Part shown: positions 1-6,860 of the stretch, in pieces
Numbering within the stretch: the stretch's first letter is position 1
Layout: the number at the start of each line of letters is the position of its first letter
Assembly: GCA_026992375.1 (NCBI GenBank)
Contig: JALXAF010000102.1
Location: 1-7,883 of the forward strand
DNA: 7,883 bases
Reading direction: 5' to 3'
From: Anaerolineae bacterium
GTDB taxonomy: Bacteria > Chloroflexota > Anaerolineae > J102
Translations under genes and position numbers: made by a program
The notes under the pieces: generated by a model
Seen by the model: only the letters and a program-made list of their open reading frames with translations
What the model was told of the DNA's origin: nothing
The model's database searches: none

Positions 1-50
1 CCCCCACCGTCATCAATACGCCCAGCCCCACATCCACCCCATGACAGCCG

Positions 51-81
51 TTGCAACGCACAAGGCTGAATAGCGTATAAT
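51..81 (+). promoter_or_regulatory. Candidate sigma-70 promoter for clpC
   Basis: A perfect TATAAT lies at 76-81 with a TTGCAA -35-like hexamer (four of six consensus positions) at 51-56. The spacer is 19 bases, slightly long. Transcription would start near base 88, leaving a leader of about 155 bases before the clpC start codon at 245. That leader contains the palindromic element at 96-178. I see no CIRCE inverted repeat (TTAGCACTC-N9-GAGTGCTAA), so HrcA control is not indicated. Confidence 0.5.
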
Positions 82-95
82 GGTAGCAACCCAAA

Positions 96-178
96 GCCAC
101 GAAGGCTCGAAGTTTTTCGAAGGAGCGAAGGGAAAAGAAAAATGTTTCCCGCCTTCATCTTTTTCGTATCTTCGTGGC
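96..178. repeat. Nested palindromic element in the clpC leader
   Basis: Perfect 9-base inverted arms, GCCACGAAG (96-104) and CTTCGTGGC (170-178), enclose further nested complementary blocks. These are CGAA 108-111 with TTCG 163-166, GAAGG 119-123 with CCTTC 152-156, and GGGAAA 130-135 with TTTCCC 145-150. A small alternative hairpin, TCGAA 107-111 with TTCGA 116-120, competes with these. The left arm also repeats CGAAG four times, at 100, 108, 118 and 126. The whole segment could fold as one long interrupted hairpin in RNA or as a cruciform in DNA. It resembles the CTTCGTG-rich intergenic palindromes I have seen in several environmental bacterial genomes. It could be a dispersed REP/MITE-like repeat, a structured 5' leader, or a weak bidirectional terminator. 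No protein is likely here. Confidence 0.5.
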
Positions 179-244
179 AAAAAGTGGTGATGAGACCTTA
201 GTAGTTGCCATTCCTTACTGATTTTTGATCGAGAAACGCCCGCC

Positions 245-2776
245 ATGATGCAATTCGACCGATACACTGAACGCGCACAAGACGCCTTGATGCGCGCTTA
301 TGAGATACTTCACCGCTACCAGCACAGCCAGGCCGACACCGAACACCTCTTTCTGGCCTTGCTCGAACAGCCCGATGGCATGGTTCGACACATCTTAGAC
401 GAATTGGGCGCGCCCATCGACGCCATGCACGACGATCTGGAGCATATTCTGGAGCAGACTCCTCGCACGGGCGGGCCCGCCATGAGCACGGCCGCGCCGG
501 GCCAGATATACATCACGCCCCGCCTGCATCGCCTCAATCAGGTGGCCGTCGAAGAATCGGCTCGCCTGGGCGACGAATACATCTCCACCGAACATCTCTT
601 CCTCGCCATCCTGCGGGAGCGCAACACGCCCAGTGCCAATCTGCTGAAGAAATACAACATCACCTTGGACGCTGTCAAACGCGCCATCGAAGAACTGCGT
701 CAGGGCAAAAAAGTGCAGGATCCCCGCTCGGAAACCCGCTTCAAGGCGCTGAGCAAATACGCCCGCGACCTCACCCTGCTGGCCGAGCAAGATAAATTGG
801 ACCCTGTCATCGGCCGGGAGATGGAGATATTGCGGGTGATTCAGGTGCTCAGCCGTCGCACCAAGAACAATCCCGTGCTCATCGGCGAGGCGGGCGTGGG
901 CAAAACCGCCATCGTCGAGGGTCTGGCGCAGCGCATCGTCCAGGATGATGCGCCCGACTTGCTGCAAGGCGCGCGCATCATGGCCTTGGACCTGGGCGCA
1001 CTCATCGCTGGCACCCGCTTTCGGGGCGAGTTCGAGGAGCGTCTGAAAGCCGTGATGGATGAGGTGCGAGAGGCCGATGGTCGGATCATCCTCTTCATCG
1101 ACGAGCTGCACACCGTGGTGGGCGCGGGCGCGGCCACGGGAGCCATGGACGCCAGCAATATGATGAAGCCCGCTCTGGCCCGGGGCGAGTTGCGGGTCAT
1201 CGGAGCCACCACGCCCGACGAATTTCGACAATACATCGAGCGGGACGCCGCCCTGGAGCGTCGCTTCGCCCCCATCTGGGTGAACGAGCCCACCGTGGAA
1301 GAAGCAGTGGATATCCTCATGGGCCTGAAGCATCGCTACGAGGCGCATCACCAGGTCGCCTACACTGATGACGCGCTGCGCGCGGCTGTGCGTCTTTCCC
1401 ATCGCTATGTCAGCGACCGCCGCCTGCCCGATAAGGCCATCGATCTCATCGACGAAGCAGGCGCTCGCAAGCGCGTCGCCCTGCATTCCGAGCCGCCCGA
1501 GCTCAAGAAGATGAAGCGAGAGCTGGCGGACCTGCGCGAGCGAGAGGAAAAAGCCTGGGCCGAGCGGGATTACGCCCTGGGGGCGGAACTCAAGACCGAG
1601 CTCATCCGTCGCGAACAGGAATACAACCTGCACCATCAGAGCTGGCAGGCGCAATCGGGCCTGAACAATGTGGTGGATGAAGAAGCCATCGCCCAGATCG
1701 TTCACGCCTGGACCGGCATCCCCGTCAGCCAGATGCTGGAATCGGAAAGCGAGAAGCTGCTGCGCATGGAGTCGTATCTGCACGAGCACATCATCGGGCA
1801 GGATGAAGCCATCGTCGCGGTCTCGGACGCGATTCGTCGATCCCGCGCGGGCCTCAAGGATCCCCGCCGTCCCATTGGCTCCTTCATCTTCTTGGGCCCC
1901 ACCGGCGTGGGCAAGACCGAACTGGCCCGGGCCCTGGCCGAATTCCTCTTCGATGATCCCGACGCTTTGCTGCGCATCGATATGAGCGAATACAAAGAAT
2001 CCCACACCGCCAGCCGTCTGATGGGCTCGCCTCCCGGCTATGTGGGCTACGACGAGGGCGGCCAGCTCACCGAGGCCGTGCGCCGTCGCCCCTATCAGGT
2101 TATCCTCTTCGACGAGCTGGAAAAGGCCCACCCCGAAGTGTGGAATACCCTGCTGCAAATTCTGGAGGATGGCCGACTCACCGACGGTCACGGGCGCACC
2201 GTTGATTTCCGCAACACCGTCATCATTATGACCACTAACGTGGGTTCGCGACGCGTCACCGAAACCCGCCGCATCGGTTTCCAGGCGGACGCGGGCATGG
2301 ATGAAGCTCGTCTGCTCAGCGATATCCAGAAAGACCTCAAGCAGACCTTCCGGCCCGAATTTCTCAACCGGGTGGATGAGATCATCCCCTTCCATGTGCT
2401 CAGCGACAAGCAGATCCTGCAGATTGTGGATTTGCAGATGAAAGACATCGCCGGGCGGCTGGAGGAGCAGGGCTTGAGCATCCAGCTCACCGATACGGCC
2501 CGCCGCGTGCTGGGAGCCAAAGGCTATGATCCCGAATACGGCGCTCGCCCGCTGCGTCGGGTCTTGCAGCGGGCGATCGAAAGCCCGTTGAGCAAGCGGC
2601 TGCTGCAGGGCGAATTCGGCACGGGCGATCTCATCATCGTGGACGCGGATATCGATCCCGCGGTCACCGAGCCCAAGGCGCTGAAAGCGACGAACATCGT
2701 TTTTCGCAAGGGGGCACCCGAACCCATCGCCGTGGATCTCCCCTCGGTGGATGTGGAGCAATCCAGCTCCTCATGA
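245..2776 (+). CDS. clpC: ATP-dependent Clp protease ATP-binding subunit ClpC (Hsp100 unfoldase)
   Basis: This is a complete 843-residue class I Hsp100 ATPase. It would form hexamers that unfold proteins and thread them into ClpP in the cytoplasm. Visible domains in order: paired Clp N repeats (about 5-145); AAA module 1 with Walker A GEAGVGKT (214-221), Walker B ILFIDE (282-287) and pore loop RFRGEFEER (258-266, Phe where many ClpC have Tyr); a short UVR-like coiled middle segment (about 425-465, with ERDYALGAELKTELIRREQ); AAA module 2 with GPTGVGKT (551-558), pore loop GSPPGYVGYDEGG (594-606) and Walker B VILFDE (619-624). The IGF tripeptide at 677-679 sits where the ClpP-docking loop occurs in ClpA/ClpX/ClpC. 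With the short middle domain, this favours ClpC over the ClpB disaggregase. The start is ATG 245 or the adjacent ATG 248; only weak Shine-Dalgarno pairing precedes them. The C-terminus is a short serine-rich tail. It stops with TGA. No clpP or mcsA/mcsB/ctsR neighbour lies in the window. Confidence 0.96.
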   Translation: MMQFDRYTERAQDALMRAYEILHRYQHSQADTEHLFLALLEQPDGMVRHILDELGAPIDAMHDDLEHILEQTPRTGGPAMSTAAPGQIYITPRLHRLNQVAVEESARLGDEYISTEHLFLAILRERNTPSANLLKKYNITLDAVKRAIEELRQGKKVQDPRSETRFKALSKYARDLTLLAEQDKLDPVIGREMEILRVIQVLSRRTKNNPVLIGEAGVGKTAIVEGLAQRIVQDDAPDLLQGARIMALDLGALIAGTRFRGEFEERLKAVMDEVREADGRIILFIDELHTVVGAGAATGAMDASNMMKPALARGELRVIGATTPDEFRQYIERDAALERRFAPIWVNEPTVEEAVDILMGLKHRYEAHHQVAYTDDALRAAVRLSHRYVSDRRLPDKAIDLIDEAGARKRVALHSEPPELKKMKRELADLREREEKAWAERDYALGAELKTELIRREQEYNLHHQSWQAQSGLNNVVDEEAIAQIVHAWTGIPVSQMLESESEKLLRMESYLHEHIIGQDEAIVAVSDAIRRSRAGLKDPRRPIGSFIFLGPTGVGKTELARALAEFLFDDPDALLRIDMSEYKESHTASRLMGSPPGYVGYDEGGQLTEAVRRRPYQVILFDELEKAHPEVWNTLLQILEDGRLTDGHGRTVDFRNTVIIMTTNVGSRRVTETRRIGFQADAGMDEARLLSDIQKDLKQTFRPEFLNRVDEIIPFHVLSDKQILQIVDLQMKDIAGRLEEQGLSIQLTDTARRVLGAKGYDPEYGARPLRRVLQRAIESPLSKRLLQGEFGTGDLIIVDADIDPAVTEPKALKATNIVFRKGAPEPIAVDLPSVDVEQSSSS

Positions 2777-2798
2777 GCGCCCGCCATCCTGTGACTAC

Positions 2799-2832
2799 AA
2801 AAGCCCCCATCCAGTTCGCCGGGCGGGGGTTT
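2799..2832 (+). terminator. Rho-independent-like terminator after clpC
   Basis: CCCCC (2804-2808) pairs with GGGGG (2825-2829), extended by a G-T wobble and A-T pairs to the flanking A-run and TTT. The loop is 16 bases and itself has complementary C/G runs. It begins 22 bases after the clpC stop. The trailing T tract is only three bases before it is broken, so termination may be incomplete. The A tract on the other side means it could also act on minus-strand transcripts. Confidence 0.6.
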
Positions 2833-2837
2833 CTGCA

Positions 2838-3098
2838 TCATGGCGGACGACCAGGAGGGAAAGTCCGAGGATGGATACCCGACCTCAATCCGAAAAAATC
2901 CGCTGCAAACCAGGAGGGCTCCCCGGCGAAGGATTGGAATGACTGGCAGAAAGGACAGATGTGGGGATAAAGCTCTGGCTGACTGCATGGGAAAGGGCAG
3001 CTGGGACAGGGGCTTTTCACCAGTCCAAATTTGAAATTGCCGATCAATTCGAATTCTTTGCGCATTTCATGTACAATGGTTTTTGCGTTGGATGACAT
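2838..3098 (-). CDS. Small hypothetical ORF, possible gene remnant
   Basis: On the minus strand ATG at 3098 is preceded by AGAGGA (plus-strand 3103-3108) at good ribosome-binding distance and opens an 86-residue frame. The first 25 or so residues (starting MSSNAKTIVHEMRKEFELIG) look like a normal soluble, helical N-terminus. From about residue 29 the sequence becomes rich in Cys, Pro and Phe, with CPSC and CPFC pairs (residues 30-33 and 48-51), and loses the look of a conserved protein. It runs antiparallel to the terminator of clpC. One reading is the 5' end of a decayed gene, possibly a transposase or other mobile-element protein, fused to unrelated DNA. Another is chance. The CxxC pairs could in principle bind metal. 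I cannot name a family. Confidence 0.22.
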   Translation of the reverse strand: MSSNAKTIVHEMRKEFELIGNFKFGLVKSPCPSCPFPCSQPELYPHICPFCQSFQSFAGEPSWFAADFFGLRSGIHPRTFPPGRPP

Positions 3099-3212
3099 AT
3101 ATTCCTCTTGATGGCTGCGATGCTGCGTTGATTGTCTCCACCATACACCCTGTTTCTGTCGCGCCGCCAAGTCATTTTGGAATTTCCAAAAACACAAACG
3201 CAACCAACGGAT

Positions 3213-5132
3213 ATGGAAACAAAAGAGTCATTTTCTCCGCCTCGACAACCCGATAAAGCGCCCGGCAACGATGGCTGCGTCCAACTTGAACGAGAATTGG
3301 CGTCTCTGCGCAAGCGATTGAGTCGCCTGGAGCGCATTGAGCGGGAACACGCCAACCAAACAGCGTTCATGCAGCAACTCATTGATCTAATTCCCATGGG
3401 CATTGCCGTGCATACCAATGGCGTCGCCACTTTCATCAACTCAGCGGGCGTGACCATGATACGGGCGAAGAGTGCTGAGGACATCCTGGGAAAGCCGGTC
3501 ATCGATTTTGTTCATCCAGATCACCGCGAGCGAGCCCTGAAACGTATTCAGGAACTACAGGTTCAGGATTCCAGAGAATTATCTCCTGTTGCACCTTATG
3601 TCGAAGAGAAATTCATTCGTTTGGACGGTGAGACCATTGATGTTGAAGTGGCCGCTTTTCCGATGACCCTGGCTGCGGATCAAAACGCTATTTTGGTGAT
3701 ATTCCGGGATATAACAGAACAAAAACGACAACAGCAAGCGATTCAGGAAAGGGAGAGGCGTTTCCGCCAACTGGTCAGTCTTTTGCCCGACGCCACAATT
3801 ATTCATAAAAACGGCGTGATCTTTTTCGCCAATCAAACGGCGCTGCAAATGCTACGGATCGAAACCGAAGATGATATCGTCGGACGTACGGTTTTCGAGT
3901 TTTTGCATCCTGATGAGCACGAAAAGGTTCGAAAGCGCATCAAAACGCTCTTACGCACCGGAACGCCAGTGCCAGTGGTAAACGAACGCATTATGCGCTC
4001 TGATGGTGATGTTTTTCTGGCCGAAACCGTTGCCTTTCCTTTCATCGAGAGGGGAGAATTGGCGGTGCTCGTAGTCATGCATGATGTCACTGAACAGAAG
4101 AAATTGCTAAAAGCGCTGGAGAAGAGCGAGTCGAAATTCAGATCGCTGGCCGAGCTACTGCCAGCTTCGGTTTTCATTGTGAGTGAATTCGGCGAGATAC
4201 TCTATATCAACAGGTCCTCCCAAGCCATTTTGGGGTATACGCCCGAAGAGCTGATATCCATCGACGCCAACGAGATCATTCCACCTGAAGCGCTGGCTGC
4301 AAGTGGCGAAAAAATGGCAGCGCTTGACGTCGGAGAAAACACGCATTTTGAGTTGCAGGTGAAAACCAAAGCGGGATCGTGGATATGGATGGATGTGGCT
4401 CTCACCAAGATGGTCTTGGATGAGCGGATCGTTGGTCTAGGGGTCGCCACCGACATCACCTGGCGCAAGGAGACAGAGGCGCTTCTCAAGGAGCAGGCTC
4501 AAAAGCTGGTCAAGGCTTATGAGGATGAACGAGCGCGTATCGCCCGAGAGCTGCATGATGAGATTGGTCAGCAGCTTATTGGCATGAAATTCGCTCTGGA
4601 AAGAGCGCAACATTTTACGCTTTCGGAAGAAGGACTGAATGCACTGCACGATGCTCGTCAGATGCAATCGAATCTAACGGAAACAGTAAGAGAGCTTTCG
4701 CTCTCCTTCCGCCCATCCATGCTGGATGACATGGGACTCTTGCCCACGTTGCTGTGGCACTTCGAGCGCTACTCGGCCCAGACGGGCATTCGGGTGAACT
4801 TCAACCACTCGGGCATCGCCAATCGTCGTTTCTCTCAGACCATCGAGATCACCGTGTATCGTATCGTGCAGGAATCTTTGACCAATGTGGCCCGTCATGC
4901 GCAGATCGATAAGGCGATCGTCACGGTGCAGGCCGATGAGAGGCAAATCAACGTGACTGTTGTAGATAAAGGCGTAGGTTTTGCTCCAGAGTCGGCGCTG
5001 ACGGCGCGTGATTCCAGCGGACTACACGGTATGCAAGAACGCGTTCACCTGTTGGGCGGTGAATTGATTGTTGAGAGTGTGATCGGGCGAGGGACCGTCA
5101 TCTCCGCCAATTTGCCGTTGCTCAATCGGTGA
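3213..5132 (+). CDS. Soluble three-PAS sensor histidine kinase (NarL/DegS-type, HisKA_3)
   Basis: This 639-residue sensor kinase autophosphorylates on histidine and would hand the phosphate to the response regulator encoded next. The layout is: a short coiled coil (about 24-50); three PAS domains (about 52-170, 183-296 and 307-420), the first two ending DITEQK and DVTEQK; a linker helix; a HisKA_3 dimerisation segment with ARELHDEIGQQ, phosphoacceptor His448; and a HATPase_c domain with N box Glu554/Asn558, G1 box DKGVGF (585-590) and G2 box GLHGM (603-607). No membrane segment or signal peptide is visible, so it should sense an intracellular cue such as redox state, a gas or a small ligand through PAS. 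PAS ligands cannot be read from sequence. I chose ATG 3213. TTG 3132 would add 27 residues (ending TQTQPTD) that look non-conserved, and neither start has a strong Shine-Dalgarno. The codons are visibly more A/T-rich than in clpC. It stops with TGA. Confidence 0.93.
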   Translation: METKESFSPPRQPDKAPGNDGCVQLERELASLRKRLSRLERIEREHANQTAFMQQLIDLIPMGIAVHTNGVATFINSAGVTMIRAKSAEDILGKPVIDFVHPDHRERALKRIQELQVQDSRELSPVAPYVEEKFIRLDGETIDVEVAAFPMTLAADQNAILVIFRDITEQKRQQQAIQERERRFRQLVSLLPDATIIHKNGVIFFANQTALQMLRIETEDDIVGRTVFEFLHPDEHEKVRKRIKTLLRTGTPVPVVNERIMRSDGDVFLAETVAFPFIERGELAVLVVMHDVTEQKKLLKALEKSESKFRSLAELLPASVFIVSEFGEILYINRSSQAILGYTPEELISIDANEIIPPEALAASGEKMAALDVGENTHFELQVKTKAGSWIWMDVALTKMVLDERIVGLGVATDITWRKETEALLKEQAQKLVKAYEDERARIARELHDEIGQQLIGMKFALERAQHFTLSEEGLNALHDARQMQSNLTETVRELSLSFRPSMLDDMGLLPTLLWHFERYSAQTGIRVNFNHSGIANRRFSQTIEITVYRIVQESLTNVARHAQIDKAIVTVQADERQINVTVVDKGVGFAPESALTARDSSGLHGMQERVHLLGGELIVESVIGRGTVISANLPLLNR

Positions 5133-5159
5133 CGTCCAAGTAGTGAACGTCGAACAGTG

Positions 5160-5165
5160 AGGAGG
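5160..5165 (+). promoter_or_regulatory. Ribosome binding site of the response regulator
   Basis: AGGAGG lies five bases before ATG 5171. It is a near-ideal Shine-Dalgarno sequence and fixes the start of the response regulator. Confidence 0.85.
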
Positions 5166-5170
5166 AACTT

Positions 5171-5830
5171 ATGACCTATCCCATCACCGTCTATCTGGCG
5201 GATGATCATCAGATTGTGCTGAAGGGCATTGCCAGTATGGTTGAGCTGGACCCGGAATTGCGTTTGTTGGGATGCACCACCGACAGCAAAAAAATCATCG
5301 AAGAGGTGGCGCGTCTCAAGCCCCGCGTGCTGGCGCTCGATTTGGTCATGCCCGATATCCCGGGCCTCGAAATCATCCGCTCTATTCGCAAGATGCGCAC
5401 TATCACAACCCGAGTGGTTGTTTTCACCATGCACAAAGATGTGAGTTACGTTGCTCAGGCGTTACAGGAGGGAGCTCTTGGTTTCGTCGTCAAGGATGCG
5501 GATTCCGCTTGCCTGATCGACGCCATCAAGGCGGTCGCCCGGGGGGAGCAATATCTTGGTCCGCCGTTCACGATGCAAAAAGTGCGAGATTATCAGAAAC
5601 GTTTGCAAAGCGGGAAGGATGCTGTCGACCTCCTCGAACGTTTGACCCGCAGAGAGCGGGAGGTTCTGATCTTTGTCGCCCAGGGATACACGAACAATGA
5701 AATCGCCCAAAAATTGGGCATCTCCGTGCGAACAGTCGAAAGGCATCGATTCAATATGATGCGCAAAGCAGGCTTCAGGCATGAAGCTGATATCATCCAG
5801 TTTGCCATGCGCCAGAGACTCGTCATCTGA
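5171..5830 (+). CDS. NarL/FixJ-family response regulator (REC plus LuxR-type HTH)
   Basis: This 219-residue two-component transcription factor is the likely partner of the kinase ending 38 bases upstream. The receiver domain (about 5-122) has the acidic pair Asp11-Asp12, phosphoacceptor Asp57 in LALDLVMPD, the switch Thr86 and the conserved Lys108 in VVKDA. The C-terminal domain (about 153-217) is a LuxR/GerE helix-turn-helix with LTRREREVL (158-166), GYTNNEIAQKLGIS (172-185) and the recognition helix RTVERHR (187-193). Length and layout are normal for the family. All key residues are present, so it should dimerise on phosphorylation and bind DNA. The pairing of a HisKA_3 kinase with a NarL-type regulator is the usual one. 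Its targets are unknown; the immediately following asparaginase gene and its own operon are obvious candidates. Confidence 0.95.
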   Translation: MTYPITVYLADDHQIVLKGIASMVELDPELRLLGCTTDSKKIIEEVARLKPRVLALDLVMPDIPGLEIIRSIRKMRTITTRVVVFTMHKDVSYVAQALQEGALGFVVKDADSACLIDAIKAVARGEQYLGPPFTMQKVRDYQKRLQSGKDAVDLLERLTRREREVLIFVAQGYTNNEIAQKLGISVRTVERHRFNMMRKAGFRHEADIIQFAMRQRLVI

Positions 5831-5833
5831 ATC

Positions 5834-5841
5834 AGGAGGAG
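5834..5841 (+). promoter_or_regulatory. Ribosome binding site of the interrupted asparaginase gene
   Basis: AGGAGGAG precedes ATG 5844 by a short spacer, only a few bases after the response-regulator stop. The translation signal is intact and strong although the reading frame behind it is interrupted 29 codons later. Confidence 0.8.
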
Positions 5842-5843
5842 TC

Positions 5844-6860
5844 ATGATCCATCTAATCTACACAGGCGGAACCATCGGCATGGTGCTCCGCGAAGATGAC
5901 GCATTGGAGCCCGCGAGCATCGAGGATCTTTAATATGCACCTGAACTCAATTTGCTGGGCGATTAGGATTACGCCACCCTGGAGCCGTCGCGAGATTCGG
6001 TGGATTTGGGCCCGCAGGACTGGATCAAGCTGGCCCGGCATATCGGAGAACGTTATGATGAGTACGATGGCTTCGTGATCCTGCACGGCGCCGACACCAT
6101 GATTTACACCGTGGCCGCCCTTTCCTTTTTGCTGGAAGGCCTGCACAAGCCGGTCATCCTTACTGGCGCACAACTCCCCATCGGCGCTGTGCGGAACGAC
6201 GCTCGAAATAATCTCATTACAGTGGTCGAACTGGCATCCATCAGGCATCCGAGCGTGAAGGAGGTGGGCGTCTATTTCGATGGGCTTTTGTTGCGCGGCA
6301 ATCGAGCCGTCAAAACGTCCCTTTTTACCTTCGACGCGTTTTCATCCCCAAACTTCCCCCCGCTGGCTCGGGTTGGAGTGTACATTCATTATCCGACCAT
6401 TCCGCCCAGATCTTCCATCCCCGAGTATCTGACAGTGCATCAGAAGCTCTCCTCAAAAGTGGCTCTGATCAAGATATTTCCGGGCATGACGCCCCAACTG
6501 CTGGACGCTCTGATAGACGCGCTCATCCGAGGCCTTGTGCTGGAGACTCTCGGCAGCGGCAACATTCCCGGCGCGCCGGGCTTGCTCGAAGTCATCGAAC
6601 GGGCCGTCAGCGAACGCAGATTGCTGACGGTGGACATCACCCAACAGCGCCGGGAGATTGTGCAATTGCACGCCTACGCGGCGGGGCGTCGCTTGCTGGA
6701 CGCTGGCGTCGTTTCGGGCAACGATATGACGCCCAGCGTGGCCCTGGTCAAGCTTATGTTTCTCCTGGCGCAGAAGCATCTATCTTCGGATGAAAGGCGG
6801 CGGCAGTTGGCGAGCAATCTTCGCGGCGAATTGAGTTTCCCCAGCGGCGTTAGTCTCTGA
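5844..6860 (+). pseudogene. ansA: Type I (cytoplasmic) L-asparaginase, interrupted by two in-frame stops
   Basis: From ATG 5844 a single frame of 338 codons, the length of E. coli AnsA, aligns with type I L-asparaginase (L-asparagine to L-aspartate plus ammonia). It is broken by TAA at codon 30 (5931-5933) and TAG at codon 41 (5964-5966), with no frameshift. Family marks flank the stops: IYTGGTIGM (5-13, nucleophile Thr10) before; PEL, LEPSRDS and DWIKLA right after; then YDGFVILHGADTM, TGAQLPIG, RGNRAVK (Lys157), FDAFSSPNFPPL and GVVSGNDMT. The second catalytic Thr of the HGTDT motif is Ala83 (GCC), while Asp84 and Lys157 remain. No other stop occurs in the remaining 297 codons. GTG 6000 could restart translation and give 286 residues lacking Thr10. 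The gene starts 13 bases after the response regulator and is probably co-transcribed. I judge it a recent pseudogene; readthrough or base-calling errors are alternatives, but neither explains Ala83. Confidence 0.88.

Larger units (their letters stand above)
2777..3212. other. 436-base intergenic stretch without a confident gene
   Basis: After the terminator this stretch holds a hairpin CGGAC 2844-2848 with GTCCG 2863-2867 and a second one, GAGG 2867-2870 with CCTC 2884-2887. ACCAGGAGGG occurs twice (2850-2859 and 2909-2918) and AATCCG twice, 10 bases apart (2887 and 2897). Two tiny plus-strand ORFs can be read: 2871-2942 (23 codons, preceded by AGGAGG at 2853-2858) and 2939-3034 (31 codons). 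They overlap through ATGA. A TACAAT at 3072-3077 could be a -10 box for the kinase, but no good -35 is visible at the right distance. I recognise no riboswitch or known RNA family. A minus-strand ORF with a good ribosome binding site (2838-3098) is listed separately. Confidence 0.5.

Noticed and set aside
1..61. A minus-strand CNGCHG (CxxCH heme-like) motif near base 50 running off the left edge
   Set aside because: Upstream of it the frame runs only through the palindromic element to a stop near 155. No signal peptide needed for a c-type cytochrome is present, and it conflicts with the plus-strand promoter. A partial gene at the edge cannot be fully excluded.
13..267. An 84-codon minus-strand ORF with a hydrophobic end
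   Set aside because: It runs through the palindromic element and the clpC start, lacks a ribosome binding site, and its hydrophobicity comes from the local T/G-rich composition.
395..2761. A 788-codon open frame on the minus strand opposite clpC
   Set aside because: It is the mirror of a GC-rich coding frame. The translation has no recognisable domain, no start with a ribosome binding site, and the plus strand holds an unmistakable ClpC.
2853..2866. GAGGGAAAGTCC, similar to the conserved 5' core of bacterial RNase P RNA
   Set aside because: The other conserved blocks of RNase P RNA (the GAGAGCAAACCG-like segment, the GGTAAGAG segment and the 3' ACAGAA..GGCTTA block) are not found in the following 360 bases.
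3132..3212. TTG 3132 as the start of the histidine kinase
   Set aside because: The extra 27 residues look non-conserved and TTG 3132 has no ribosome binding site. ATG 3213 is preferred, although its own Shine-Dalgarno is also weak.
5931..5966. Stop-codon reassignment or programmed readthrough (selenocysteine or pyrrolysine) in ansA
   Set aside because: The stops are TAA and TAG, and selenocysteine uses TGA. TAA ends the neighbouring regulator gene normally. No recoding structure is apparent, and the catalytic Thr to Ala change fits decay better.
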